This document shows positions 1 to 11,099 of a stretch of 64,000 nt of DNA, piece by piece. Source of the stretch: Eutrigla gurnardus (Eukaryota; Chordata; Actinopteri; Perciformes; Triglidae); the NCBI GenBank assembly GCA_963514095.1, contig OY741285.1, positions 9,053,116 to 9,117,115 on the forward strand, in the 5' to 3' direction. Below the pieces are notes generated by a model. The model saw only the letters and a program-made list of their open reading frames with translations. It made no database searches and was not told where the DNA came from. The position numbers were made by a program, and so were the translations under genes. Position 1 is the first letter of the stretch. Every line of letters starts with the position of its first letter.

Positions 1-39
<39 letters not shown>
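1..39. repeat. (CA)n microsatellite
   Basis: An AC dinucleotide run at the window edge; it probably continues to the left. Confidence 0.95.
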
Positions 40-41
<2 letters not shown>

Positions 42-1700
42 GTCAGACTGCTGGAGGGATCACCACTTTGTCACTGTGCTCGCTTATCCATTATCTGGAC
101 TCTCTCTCTCTGTCTCGGGAGTGTGTCGGGTGTGTTCCCGGCCGGTGAGCGGTGGAACAGCTGACCTCGGTAAGGTGGTGATCAGACAGTGGCTGGTCTG
201 AAGACACGTGGGGGAAATACATAAACAACCCTCCAAAAAAAACCCAATGCTACTATGGTAGCCTGCTTCTGTCCAAAGACTTGTTTCATATACATTATGG
301 GTATAAACATGTATTTGCTTTCCTTCTGAGGAAGAGATGAGAAGATCAATGTCAACAGACTGTGGTTCTCCAAATACATGATTTTAGCCATCTGAAAGAA
401 AATCAATATCGTTTTTTAATCTAGAATATTTTCACTGCTTTATATTGCCGTCAGACAGCTCTTTCTGACAGGGGACTGAACTCCATTCAAAGTCACTACT
501 TGTTGAAAACCGTATTGCTAGGTACCAATTTCAGTTCAGTTCCCCCGTCGGAAAATATAGATTTTTTTTCTTAGGTGGACCTTACTTGTACATTTTGCTC
601 CCATGTAGTAACTCCAGTCTGTTTCGCCAAACCGCGGACGTGCCGACCGCCAACTACTGTAGGTAATACACTCTGACTATAAATAAGAAGCTCATACCAC
701 TCCACTTCAAAAAGCCCGAACCATCCCCTTAATGCAATAAATAAGCTGCGGCGTTTTGAAAGTAATAAAAAAAGAGGGGCGTTGAGAGGGAACCAGATGA
801 AGGGAAGGCTAGAGAAAGAAAAGGGACGAAAAACAGCAATCTGTGAGAGAGGAAAAGTTCTAGAAACAAAGAAAACAAATTATGAGGTGTGGGGTAAAAC
901 AGGGTGAGATGGGCCAATATAGAAATAACAAAGGATCGCCGTAATAAATATGAAAATCACCTTGAAACCACCAACTCCAGCCTCATCCACACACTGACAC
1001 CCTCACACATGCTGACACACACACTAAATACACCGATAAATCTGCCCTCTACACTGGCACAGTTGACATAGTGGCGCAGCATATCTGTCATGAGCACACA
1101 TGCTGTCAACCTCCATCATACGTACGCACACGGGATGGACAAAACATAAACTCCTGCACAGTGTAATAGTCTAATACCAGACTGAAATCGATGCCTCAGT
1201 GCCACGGGTGTGAAACACGTCACAAATGTATTATCTCCGGCATGTTATTGCTTTCAATCACATTACTCTGTTGTTAGCTGGAGGTTTAAAATAACCCAGG
1301 TTGAAGAGGTTGACGATTTTGGCTGCAAAACTATTTATTCCGGCCAGAAGAACAATCCCTAATGCCGACAACTAAAGTGTGAAGACACTTAAAAGTGCAA
1401 CTCGTTGTCTAGATATTACAGAGTGGTTATAAAACTATAATTGGAGCGTTCGCCGGTTTTGTTTTTCTCTATTCAAATTGCAGAAATAGAGATATTTGCA
1501 GCGATTCAGAGGTTTATATGGGGAATATCACTTAGCTGGTGATATGTGGCAAATGGTAGACAATGAATGAATACAATCTAGGCTCAATGACAATGTGGCC
1601 TCAACACCATCATCCCGTCTGCTTCTGATAATATTAAGGGACAATACTAGTATATTTTATTTGTCCTCATACAAACATACATACATATAATCTGACCTCT
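40..1700. other. No gene recognised
   Basis: AT-rich sequence without a convincing exon, RNA gene or well-preserved repeat. The short frames at 182-406 and 729-917 show no domain. Confidence 0.6.
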
Positions 1701-1704
1701 ACAT

Positions 1705-1885
1705 TTAACCCAGCATAGGCATGAGGAGCAGTGGGCTGCTGTAAAAAGACCCGGGGAGCAACTTGGGATTCAGTGTCTCCCTCAAGGACACTTCGTCATG
1801 CAGACAGGAGGAGCTGGGGATCAACCTTGTGATTAAAGGACGACCTCCTCCACTCCCCGAGCCACAGCAGCCCCCCCGGCTAAGA
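1705..1885 (+). repeat. Teleost interspersed repeat, family A (copy 1)
   Basis: The segment has GGAGCAACTTGGGATTCAGT, CTCAAGGACACTTCGTCATG and GAGCCACAGCAGCCCCC in order. I recognise this as a common repeat of ray-finned fish. The open frames on both strands here are shadows of the repeat. Confidence 0.65.
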
Positions 1886-2224
1886 ACTGACTTAACCAAA
1901 GCTGGGAGTGCTGCAGGAAACCTCACATCAATTGAAATTTTGGACTTGCTGTATTGAAAAACATTTCTTGAGTTGTTCATGTAAAAACACTTTTAGAACA
2001 CTGCCTTTTCAGGGTGTGATTAAAATGAATTAAACAAAATCAGCCCTAGCCCTAAACACACAGTTGTTCACAGATTTGTGTGTTATCCGCCAAGAAAAGT
2101 AGCAATGTGGTAACAAGCAGGACTGGCTCGTTTTCGGGCACAAACGTTAAGAACACACAAGCTTCAAAATGGCTTTCTTCATAAGTATTCCATGTGCTGA
2201 TTGTTTCCACCATAGTGTTAAACT

Positions 2225-2368
2225 AGAGGCAATATAAGGTAGGTTGAAGTTCATCATTTTCTATAGTTTGAATTGTTTTTTGTTTTCTATATGTGTATAG
2301 CATCCTTGGGTTTCTTGAATGGCACTATATAAATTAAATTTGTTGTTATTATTAGCATTATTATTGGC
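2225..2368 (+). repeat. LINE-type 3' tail ending in a TTA/TTG repeat
   Basis: TTGAATGGCACTATATAAAT followed by TTAAATTTGTTGTTATTATT matches the short end typical of L2-like elements of fish, which finish in an ATT-type microsatellite. The upstream limit is uncertain. Confidence 0.5.
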
Positions 2369-2700
2369 GGCGACGGCTGTTTCCTGCTCTGCCCTACAAA
2401 TGACCTGTTTTGTTATACTCTCCTTCACATCTGCAAGGTTGAGTTCATTCGGAGTGACACTCCACGGTGAAGGGCTAGGGAGCAGGAATCAGTTAGGAAG
2501 AGGGTCACAGTCACGCTTGGAAGTCATTTGCATAGAGCGGTATTGGCGGCGCGTCTTGCAGAACGCTGGCTGGCCTCAGAAAGTGCGTGGTGAGAGAGGA
2601 GCTATCTGGTAACATCTGGCCGACGCGGCGTTGTACACCTCTCTCCTTATGGCAAACATTTGTCATTTAACAGAGTGCAACATAATCACAGGCATGTTAT

Positions 2701-2702
<2 letters not shown>

Positions 2703-2756
<54 letters not shown>
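2703..2756. repeat. (CA)27 microsatellite
   Basis: Uninterrupted CA run. Frames across it encode only Thr-His or Cys-Val repeats. Confidence 0.97.
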
Positions 2757-2759
<3 letters not shown>

Positions 2760-4029
2760 AGACAGGTGCATAGGCCTCTATTCACCTCGCAGCAGCACGA
2801 ACCAAAAGGTACACACACATCATCGCCCTGGATCCGCGTTAACTCAAGCGGAACTCTTTTCATGCCGTCTGTTGTGTCTTGTTCATATTTGCAGATAAGT
2901 CACATTCAATTAAAACAACCAGGCGAAGCACCGCCTACACACCGCAGGCTTCAAATTCATAATCAGAGTCAAGTCAAGTCCAGGAATTCACCAGAGCAGA
3001 GGGTTTGCATTTCAGTTGGCTGCTTCCAGTGCGTGTTTACATTTGAATACAACAACAAAAGCCGGAGTGAGCTACGTGCGTGCTACCAGTCAAACTGCTT
3101 TCAGTAATGAGCATTAAGATGTTGTGATCTTAATTATTTCAAAGTCATGACAGGTTTTCGGAGGAAAACAAACAAAAGGAATTAAAGGGCTTCGGAGCGG
3201 TTACGTTTCCAGCCCACGGACACACTTTATGGTTTCTCACGCCCTCATTAAAAATATACTGGCGCTCCTGTCACTCAGGAAACCAAAAGTGAGTAAATAT
3301 AGTCCCTTACTTTATATTGGGACCCAGGCTAATTAAAACACACCACAACTCTTGTCACGAGTGGGTCCAAGCAGCTAAAATCAACCGCTCATCCTTGGAC
3401 ACGAGCTCATTAAAAACACACTTGTGTAATGAGGGGAGCCAAACAGAGAAACATATTGCCCGTCAACCCGGAAAATTCCAGGCTCATTAAAACACACTAA
3501 TCTTGTTACGGACATACCCGCCAGAATAAGACCTGCAAACCTGTTTTTGAGGCCCTGTTTAGGAGACACGGCTTTACAGGTGTAATTGAATGCAAGTGCG
3601 ATTGGCAAAAAAGAGAGGGAGACAGATGGGTCCAGGGAGATCTTGATGTCTATACAGGCTCCCCTTCTACCTCTGCTGACGCGGATACACTCATACACGT
3701 TCACCTTTGGCTGCAGAACCCCGTCAGCTAAATGCCAACCAGATAAATTGCAAGGACTAAGAGTTAAATGGAATATTAATATTCCGGCAAATCGAGCAGA
3801 AAGTCAAGAGAGTATTATGCTGAGCTCTCCCACCGGTGATGACTTCATTGCGGTCTTACCTTGCTTCACTTTGCTCTCAGTTCAGGGTAACGTGGGTGTT
3901 TTTTATATCAACATTAAAGTATCCCTGGCAAAGTTTCTTTTTGCCCGTTTACCACATTCATTTAAGATTTACAAGTATTATTTCATTAGCTGGACTGTAA
4001 ACAGGAAGCAGGATTTAAGCTCATACATT
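2757..4029. other. No gene recognised
   Basis: Two antiparallel frames at 3381-4062 have ordinary chance composition and no domain. GCTCATTAAAAACACACTTG-like motifs recur between 3,330 and 3,500, which may be an old short tandem duplication. Confidence 0.55.
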
Positions 4030-4350
4030 TATAATCACAAAATCTGCATGCTGACATCATAGTGACAATGCTAAGATACCAAGTTCACAATCTTAGTTTA
4101 GCATGCTTACCTTTACTTATTAACAATAAACATAATGTACATCCGGGGCTGATGGGAAAAGTTTTGCATATTGTATTCGCATGTATATATATCAAAGCAT
4201 TGGACAAAGTTAATGATCTGATGATAGTGCTGGATAAAAAGTTAATGGTTTGTCAAAGTTATCTGAATTCATTCTGACTGGGACATGAATGGCTGTAACA
4301 AATGTCAAGGCAACCCATCCAAGATTGTAGTTGTTCAGACATTCAGGCAA
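4030..4350 (-). repeat. Teleost interspersed repeat, family B (TTAGCATG type)
   Basis: The segment holds CTTAGTTTAGCATGCTTACC, GGGCTGATGGGAAAAGTTTT, a run about GCATTGGACAAAGTTAATG and GGCAACCCATCCAAGATTG in the order of a repeat found in many fish genomes. The strand is arbitrary. Its open frames are not genes. Confidence 0.6.
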
Positions 4351-4750
4351 TATTAATGTTTATACGGATTAAACGGAATAAGAACAGGAAAAGACTGTCG
4401 TAGCCTAAATGGTATAATAAAAGGTAAAACTGAATATACTACTAAAGACCCTTTGACAAACATTATTGTGGCTGTCTAAACACAACACTACTCATCTTCA
4501 ATCACCTGAGGATCAATAGAGAATCAGGAAAACCGTGCGCCGCACAGCCACACACTGAGATGTGCTCACTACCCGAGATAAGCCTGAAGTCAGAAAAGCC
4601 ATGTGCACAATCCTGATATTAAATCCCCGCTGAGCGGACTTGATTCGGCTCTCAATTATAAAGCAGAGAGAAAAGATGAAGACAAAGACAGACAGGATGA
4701 CTGAAGAGATGACTGGAGAGAGAGAGAGGGAGAATCCAGATTGTCTTTAC

Positions 4751-4901
4751 CTTCTGTGTCTTGACCGAGACAGGTTGATAGCAGCAGTAGATAAAGGACC
4801 CCTGTTCCCATTACGCTCGGCCATTTGACCCGGCCCCATGACAGTGGCCCCGTTAAGTGCGTTCTGACCATCTTCACCACCATGCTTCACCAAGCATCCA
4901 G
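4751..4901 (-). CDS. Orphan internal exon of an unidentified gene (151 bp)
   Basis: The minus strand has a strong acceptor (a long C/T run ending TTTCTCCCCAG) at 4902 and a good donor (AAG|GTAAAG) at 4750. Only one of the three frames is open across the whole 151 bp. It enters after one base of a codon and leaves after two, encoding 49 residues that start GCLVKHGGEDGQNALNGA and end INLSRSRHR. The product is Gly/Asn/Arg-rich with no domain I recognise. Two in-frame ATGs (4839 with G at -3 and G at +4, and 4824) could serve as starts if upstream exons are non-coding. The only other strong minus-strand first-exon candidate is at 27.2 kb. Its short reading frame (ATG 27212) would not join in phase, so a link would need a non-coding first exon or an intervening exon. 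Confidence 0.45.
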
Positions 4902-6406
4902 CTGGGGAGAAAGGGGGGGGGGAGAGCACATAAACACAGGTCAATCTCAATCAATCACCTTGTTTTTTTTCCGGTGCTGTTTGCTAAACTGAAGGCTGTC
5001 TTGCAGGTACTTCCTTTTCAGGCCACACCACCTGCACTTTCAATGAACAGCTATGCGGAAAAATACATTAACTTGCTCAAAAGATGACATCTCCCACTGA
5101 AAGAAACAGCAGAAAGTAATACAGAGTATCGATGTAGCAGAACTGTTCCCCGCCCCATCCCTACAGAAGAAACAAAATATGCTTTTTACATTGACGGTCG
5201 TGCTCCATTACACCCTACATGGTGAGATCTCCCTCCACAATCTAAAGTTCAGATTCGCAAACAGAATTTCATCTTGTGGCTGCACTTCACATCACCGATC
5301 TGAAATCTTTGATCAATACATGCGCTCGTGCATCAACAATGAACTGATCGTTCACAGGGCTTGCCACCACAAAGGGAAATATAGAAATTTGTGGGTGATG
5401 ATAGAGAAGGAAATATTTTCGTGAAACGTAAAATGCCAGCGGTGGCAACAACAACATCTCAGATCATGCAGCACAAGATTTGACACAGTTGATAATACAT
5501 TGGACGTTTTGACGGATGCTATACAGCAGAGGGAGTGAGAGAAATACGTGTGTGTGTGTGTTTGGAGAGTAATTACATTTTATAGGGAGAGCATGTACAG
5601 CTGAAGGGAAAATAGGTTTCTTTGAAGTTCTCAGTCAAAGGCACATTTGGGTACTGTCGGAGGCTACGTGTACGTGTCTATAAATTGCTCTTTGATTGCT
5701 TTGTGGTAATGTGTAGTAATGCAGCTCAAATACATCGAGCATCAATCCGGCCCACTTATTGGCACAAACATTCAGAGTTGATGTGCATGGTAGGTCCCAC
5801 TTCTCCCCATCACGGATAACAGCAATACTCAGTACCTCAATTGTTTAGCTAGTGGTGTCTTTTATTTGAGACACAGCTGCAACTGTTAGCCTGCCCAGCT
5901 AACTATCTTAGATGCAGCAATAACCTACCACTGTTTCCAAAGTCACGGAGCCAAAATGCTAGTATATCTGAATTTGCAGGAAGAACAGCGGTTCTATCCT
6001 TCTCTTTATTTGGTTCGGGGTAGTTTACACTCCAGCCAAACCTGTGCTACATAGCATAATGTTAGCCAAAACCACAGCTTCTCAAATCCTCTTACCTTTA
6101 AAAGAGAAGCATTGTAACGCATGCATTGGGGTCCAAACGTAAGCTATAATTTCAATTCAACTTTTATTTGCTGTGTAATTTTATACTTCTCTGCTCACAT
6201 ACTGCTAACACCCGACAGAGAGTTAGCATTAGCATGTGCTAGCTAATTAAACAAACTAATAGCTTATTAAATCCGCTGGCAACATTTGTTATTTCAGTCA
6301 ATAAAATCCATTGGTCATAGAAGAGCTAACACCACTAGCTTTTGTGGGAAATCATTGTTTAAAACGTGTGTAGAGCTGCCGTTGCTATCACTGTAAGCTG
6401 CATATG

Positions 6407-6470
6407 TGTTGGTTCACATATGTAAGCTGCATATGTGAACACATATGTAAGCTGCATATGTGAACCAACA
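6407..6470. repeat. 64-bp interrupted palindrome built on CATATG
   Basis: Outer arms TGTTGGTTCACATATG (6407-6422) and CATATGTGAACCAACA (6455-6470) are perfect inverted copies. The inside contains another palindrome, CATATGTGAACACATATG, flanked by two direct copies of TAAGCTG. The unit CATATGTAAGCTG is repeated in tandem. Confidence 0.85.
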
Positions 6471-9400
6471 GAAAGCTTGCCAGGCGTAGCAACAGTAGCT
6501 AGGTGTAGAAAATGGTCAGTTACAAGCATCCAAATTGGAATAGGCTATTTTATCTTTAAAGTTGAACCATATCCTGTTCAAAATAGCCCATCAAATCATT
6601 ATTCTGTTCATTGCATGATTCATCTGATATACCTAAATTAGTCAAGATACAAGTGCTATGGTATTCAAACACAATGTGTTTCAGTCTTTGTGGTAATAAT
6701 ACTGAGAATAGTAATAATAGCTGAATGGGGCCTTATCTGAGACCAAACTCAGCTGCACTTCACACAAAATCCGCCGCCTGTTTAACTCGAGCTCATTTCT
6801 GAAGTTCCCGTGGCAGAGTCAGATTACCATCGCCCTCTGAATGGAGATAGAGTTGGCTGACAACGGAAATGTAATTGTGATATTCCACCAAACCCCAGAG
6901 GTGAAATACAGCAGTCACAGGAGCTTCGGGGGAGCTGAATTTAAAGGGCCACACTTTTGACTCGCGATGCTACGGTACCATTTTTAACCGACCTTAATTG
7001 AGTTTAACACACTAAACTCTGGTGCTTCAATCTACGCATAATAGTGTGCAGGCGGACTGTGATCAAGACGTAGCAGGAAGAGAGAGAAAGCTCTACAGAG
7101 GGAACTGATAACGCCTCCTACATTGTAGAGATATTCTGTGTTAACAGAGAAGCAGATGGTATTTTTATTCTGTGGCGCTGAGTTTTATGAATCGCCAGGG
7201 ATACTCCATGTTTATGAATTCAAATCCTCTCTGAGTCCCTAATGATCGCCCTGTTTATGAGTTGTCTAAATAATTCTAGTGGTTTTTTAACAAGGCTGAG
7301 ACTCCAGGCGACTAATCTCTGCGTGGACCCCCTGGTATCATACTGTGACACTGGCAGGAAGCTGACGGACACGTGAGGAGGAGCTTGGAGACATGTGTGG
7401 TGGCTTGTATTTAAAATGACTTTAGAAGCACAAAAACAGAGTCACATTCTGTCAAAGTTTATGAAACTATATTATGGGAGTAGCAGTGTTGCGAGACCAG
7501 AATGTTTTTTTCCCTTTTCATTTGACAAACTGATGGATGACTTTTGGTCACATTTTTTAATGAATACAACCTCGGGTTACAATAGCTCTAATTTGATGAA
7601 AGAATGACGATTATCAACCACGTCGCTGCAAGAGTATTGCAAACCGTCATGAAATCAGCTAAATTGGATGTCTACCATGTTGCATGTAGAACTTGATTCA
7701 TTCAACATTCTGGGTAAGAATTTCTTATTAGTTCTTCTAATGTTCTTTTGACAGATTATCCTGAAAGTACTTGCTGTTTCAGTTGAAAAATAAATTCTAA
7801 ATACTATTATTTAGTGTTGCTGAATGCTGCTAAAGGGGTAAGGTCTGATCTCTTCATATTGTTTTCAAACGCTACGCAGGTAGAACATTTTTACAAGTAG
7901 TTACCCACACACTCCCAAAACTCAAACTTTTCCTTTTCATTGCCTGAACTTGACAAAACAATGACAGCAAATCCTAATACACTGTTGGATATACCAATAT
8001 AGACCATTCTCAGCCCAGTAGCCTATTCTTTCAAGCTAACACAAAGGTAGATTGATTTTTGACAGTAATGAATAAGAAAGAAGGGGGGAAAGAGTTGCTG
8101 CACTCCTTTGTACAATAGACATCCAAAATAAAATGTTCACTTTTATACAGAAGATCACATCACACATTTTATTTCAGACTGCTGCAATTCTAACCAAATA
8201 AAATTGTCAACTATTGTCAAGACTGTGTGATGGAAGATACACGTATCCCCAAATTCTAGCATCTTGTCCGGTCTGGCCAAAATATATAGTGATACAGAAC
8301 TTTTCCTCGAAAGAACAACCAGCTGAATCTCAGTCTGGACTCCAAACCTTATATGCAAATATGAGAAAAACACAGAGAAAGAGATTGGAGTTTGCTGCTC
8401 TTTTTTTTTCTTCCTCTTTTTTTTATTAGATATTCACGAACTACGTATATAAACAATGTGACCCCCGATAACCAGCTCCCTTATTAAATCTACAGCCGTC
8501 ATGGAGGAGGAATTGAAGATAAAGAGAAGCAGACAAGTTCGATTATTATATCATTATATTAGAATGGCTTAAGATATTTGATCAGATGACAATAGGGCTG
8601 CAACTCATGATAAGTTAATGTCCTGATAATGTTAATCTCCAATATTGTATAAATTCAGTCAGTAATCTTCATTTATTGGCAGAAATGGGATATTTGCACG
8701 TTCGACCCTCACCAGTGGAATCTGCTGCTCGCAACATCGACACTGAAACTTCAATAGAGGATAATTACAACATTGAATTTTCTTGTATGATTGCCTCATT
8801 AGATCAAATTCATGACAGTATTTGAGCATGGTAAATACATTTCACTACAAGACTGTTTTGTGGAAGTCCAAACTTTAATTCTGCATACTTCTCATTTTGT
8901 CTGCTGGCTATCTAGACCAGGAACCTCTTGTAAAAACACTTGTTTTGATATGAGCTGAACCTGCTAGCAATTGCTTCTTTTACAGCATTGCATCTTCTGA
9001 GGATATGAGGACAGACTTATTGTACCATCCCTTTCGTACTAGATATAATTACTGTAAGTAGTTTTGCATCATAATTGCATTCGCTAGTGGCAGTGCTGTA
9101 TTACATGCATGCTTTGTCACTAGAGAAGTGCATGATATTATGTTTCTTTTTTCTTAAATGTATTCATATACAGATAACATAGACAACATAAGTTGCTATG
9201 AAAATCTAATGATAGAATAAAAATTGGAGAAAAAATGATAATAACACTGTATTTCTTCATGAATCACTGGCTGTCCAATCAAACAACATTCTGACCCTAA
9301 TTGAGTGAGACTGTCTGCTGGGCTGAGTTGCAGGCTTATGTTTAATTCCCCAGTAAAGTTCACGGAGCACTGTGGCACACAATAGTAGGCCATGCTGTAA

Positions 9401-9479
9401 GCGTCAGTAACCAGGATGAAGTGTATTAGGGCTGAAGGCGCTTGTCCTCTGATAGAACTTCAAAAAGTTGTATTCCTCC

Positions 9480-9760
9480 AGAGAGGAGAGAAAATACACC
9501 CGACGAAGAGAGAGAGAGAGCCGCTCATGCGGAGGAAACGGGGAGGAGAGGATAACGGAAACATGGAGATGTGGAAACAGGAAAAGGGAGAGAGAGCGGA
9601 GAACGAGAGGAGAGACGGGCACGAAGGTAAGAAAAGGAAAGAGCGCCAGAGCTCGAAAAAGAGGAAGAGACGCCACAGAATAAGACTTTGTCCCAGACAG
9701 ACGGGGAGAGAAGAACAAAGCGACAGAGATTATGACCTGCACTTTAAAGGCCACTGGTTT
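9480..9760. repeat. Purine-rich (GA) tract, imperfect
   Basis: About 280 bp with strong G/A bias on the plus strand, including GAGAGAGAGAG runs. Both strands have open frames, but they are rich in Glu/Arg or Ser/Leu and show no domain. I regard them as compositional. Confidence 0.6.
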
Positions 9761-10439
9761 CATTGAACATCAACATCCTCTCATTGATGTACAGTGATCA
9801 CAGAGTGGGGGGGGGGGGAACCACACAGCCGGGGTGAGGAGAGGATGGAGAGAAGGGAAAGAGAAACAATCTGAGGAAGGGAATGAGACTGAGAAGAAAG
9901 AGAAGGGCACTAGAAAACCAAAGTACATCAAAAGAGAAACGTTTCAATGGAAAGAAACCAAACTTGACCTTAAAACAGAGAAGATATTGAAAGAGAGTAT
10001 GTATCTGTGTGTGTTAAAAATGTGGACTAAAGAAGCTAAGTGGAGACTTTACCCAAAACGTTGACATACTCTACACGTCCACAGTGTGTGATCAGCTTCC
10101 TGATATTGCGTGTGACTGATAACACCATGTTACTGTAACTTAAACCAACTGTGTATGCATGGATGCTGGAAAAGACAACAAATGAAAATATTTCCCTTGT
10201 ACTGTCATAGGCGACATCTGTCTATTTCTTTTCCTGTCAGTCTGTCTGTTTGCCCGTTTGTGTTGTGTTTTTGTCAGTGGATCCGTCTGTCTGTCAGCCT
10301 GTTTGTCGGTGTCTGTCTGCTTTGTACAAAGGCAGCGTTCACAGCTCCTCCGCTGCCAAAACAAGACTAGAAATTTCTTCTTCTTTTCACAGGCAGATGG
10401 CTGCCAGCCTTATGCAGAAGGACTTAGTATGTGTGGCGT

Positions 10440-10532
10440 ATTGCCTTGCTCAAGGGTGTTTTGCCAGGACGCAGGGCGATTGAACTGTGACTCTCTGGTT
10501 ACAGGATGGTTTGTAATGGAGCCACCCTGCTT
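10440..10532 (+). repeat. Teleost interspersed repeat, family A (copy 2, partial)
   Basis: It has CTTGCTCAAGGGTGTTTTGC, then a diverged ATTGAACTGTGACTCTCTGG and GGAGCCACCCTGC, in the same order as the copy near 1.8 kb. It is followed directly by an A tract. Confidence 0.55.
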
Positions 10533-10555
10533 AAAAAAAAAAAAAAAAAAAAAAA
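10533..10555. repeat. Poly(A) tract
   Basis: About 23 A residues between two different repeats, possibly the tail of a retroposed element. Confidence 0.85.
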
Positions 10556-10589
10556 GCAGACTCACAGGGCAACAACCACCAAGAAACAC

Positions 10590-10745
10590 ACAACAACTGG
10601 AAAGAGATGGAAAACCATCACAAAGACACAAAACGACCATGAAGACACTCTTTTTAATGGCCGCAAACAGACACAAACAGCCACAGAGACAGAAAATAAC
10701 CACAAAGAGATGCAAAACAAACATAAAGAGGCACAAACCGACTCA
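10590..10745 (+). repeat. Degenerate tandem repeat of ACAAAGAGACACAAAAC type
   Basis: Units such as CACAAAGACACAAAACGACC and CACAAAGAGATGCAAAACAA recur about every 20 bp. Similar short tandem arrays are common in fish. It follows an A tract at 10,533-10,555. Confidence 0.5.
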
Positions 10746-11059
10746 TTTTACAAACGTGGCCCTCTTCTTAAAACTTCATAAACTACCCCTGCTTATTTTC
10801 CAATTCTCTAGGCTCTTTTGTGCACCTTAATGGGATAAACAGCTCCTATAACGCCGTCTAAAAGAAGCAGCTGATGCGTGTAGGTTAAGGCAAACAGTGT
10901 TTGCAAATACACGTCCCACTACACATCTGCATTTGGACTAATTCAATTATGTGCAGTTCAATGTTCTGTGTGAATGGCCATTAAACCAGTTTGAACAGGT
11001 TTGCAACACGCTGATCATGGACTAAAACTACCCCAATTGGCAGTATCAGACACATCACC

Positions 11060-11060
<1 letters not shown>

Positions 11061-11095
<35 letters not shown>
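11061..11095. repeat. (AC)17 microsatellite
   Basis: Uninterrupted AC run. Confidence 0.97.
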
Positions 11096-11096
<1 letters not shown>

Positions 11097-11099
11097 CAG

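Larger units (their letters stand above)
4902..10430. other. No gene recognised apart from the palindrome and purine tract
   Basis: Mostly AT-rich intergenic or intronic sequence. Frames here are below 120 residues without domains. The 64-bp palindrome (6.4 kb) and GA-rich tract (9.5 kb) are listed separately. Confidence 0.6.
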
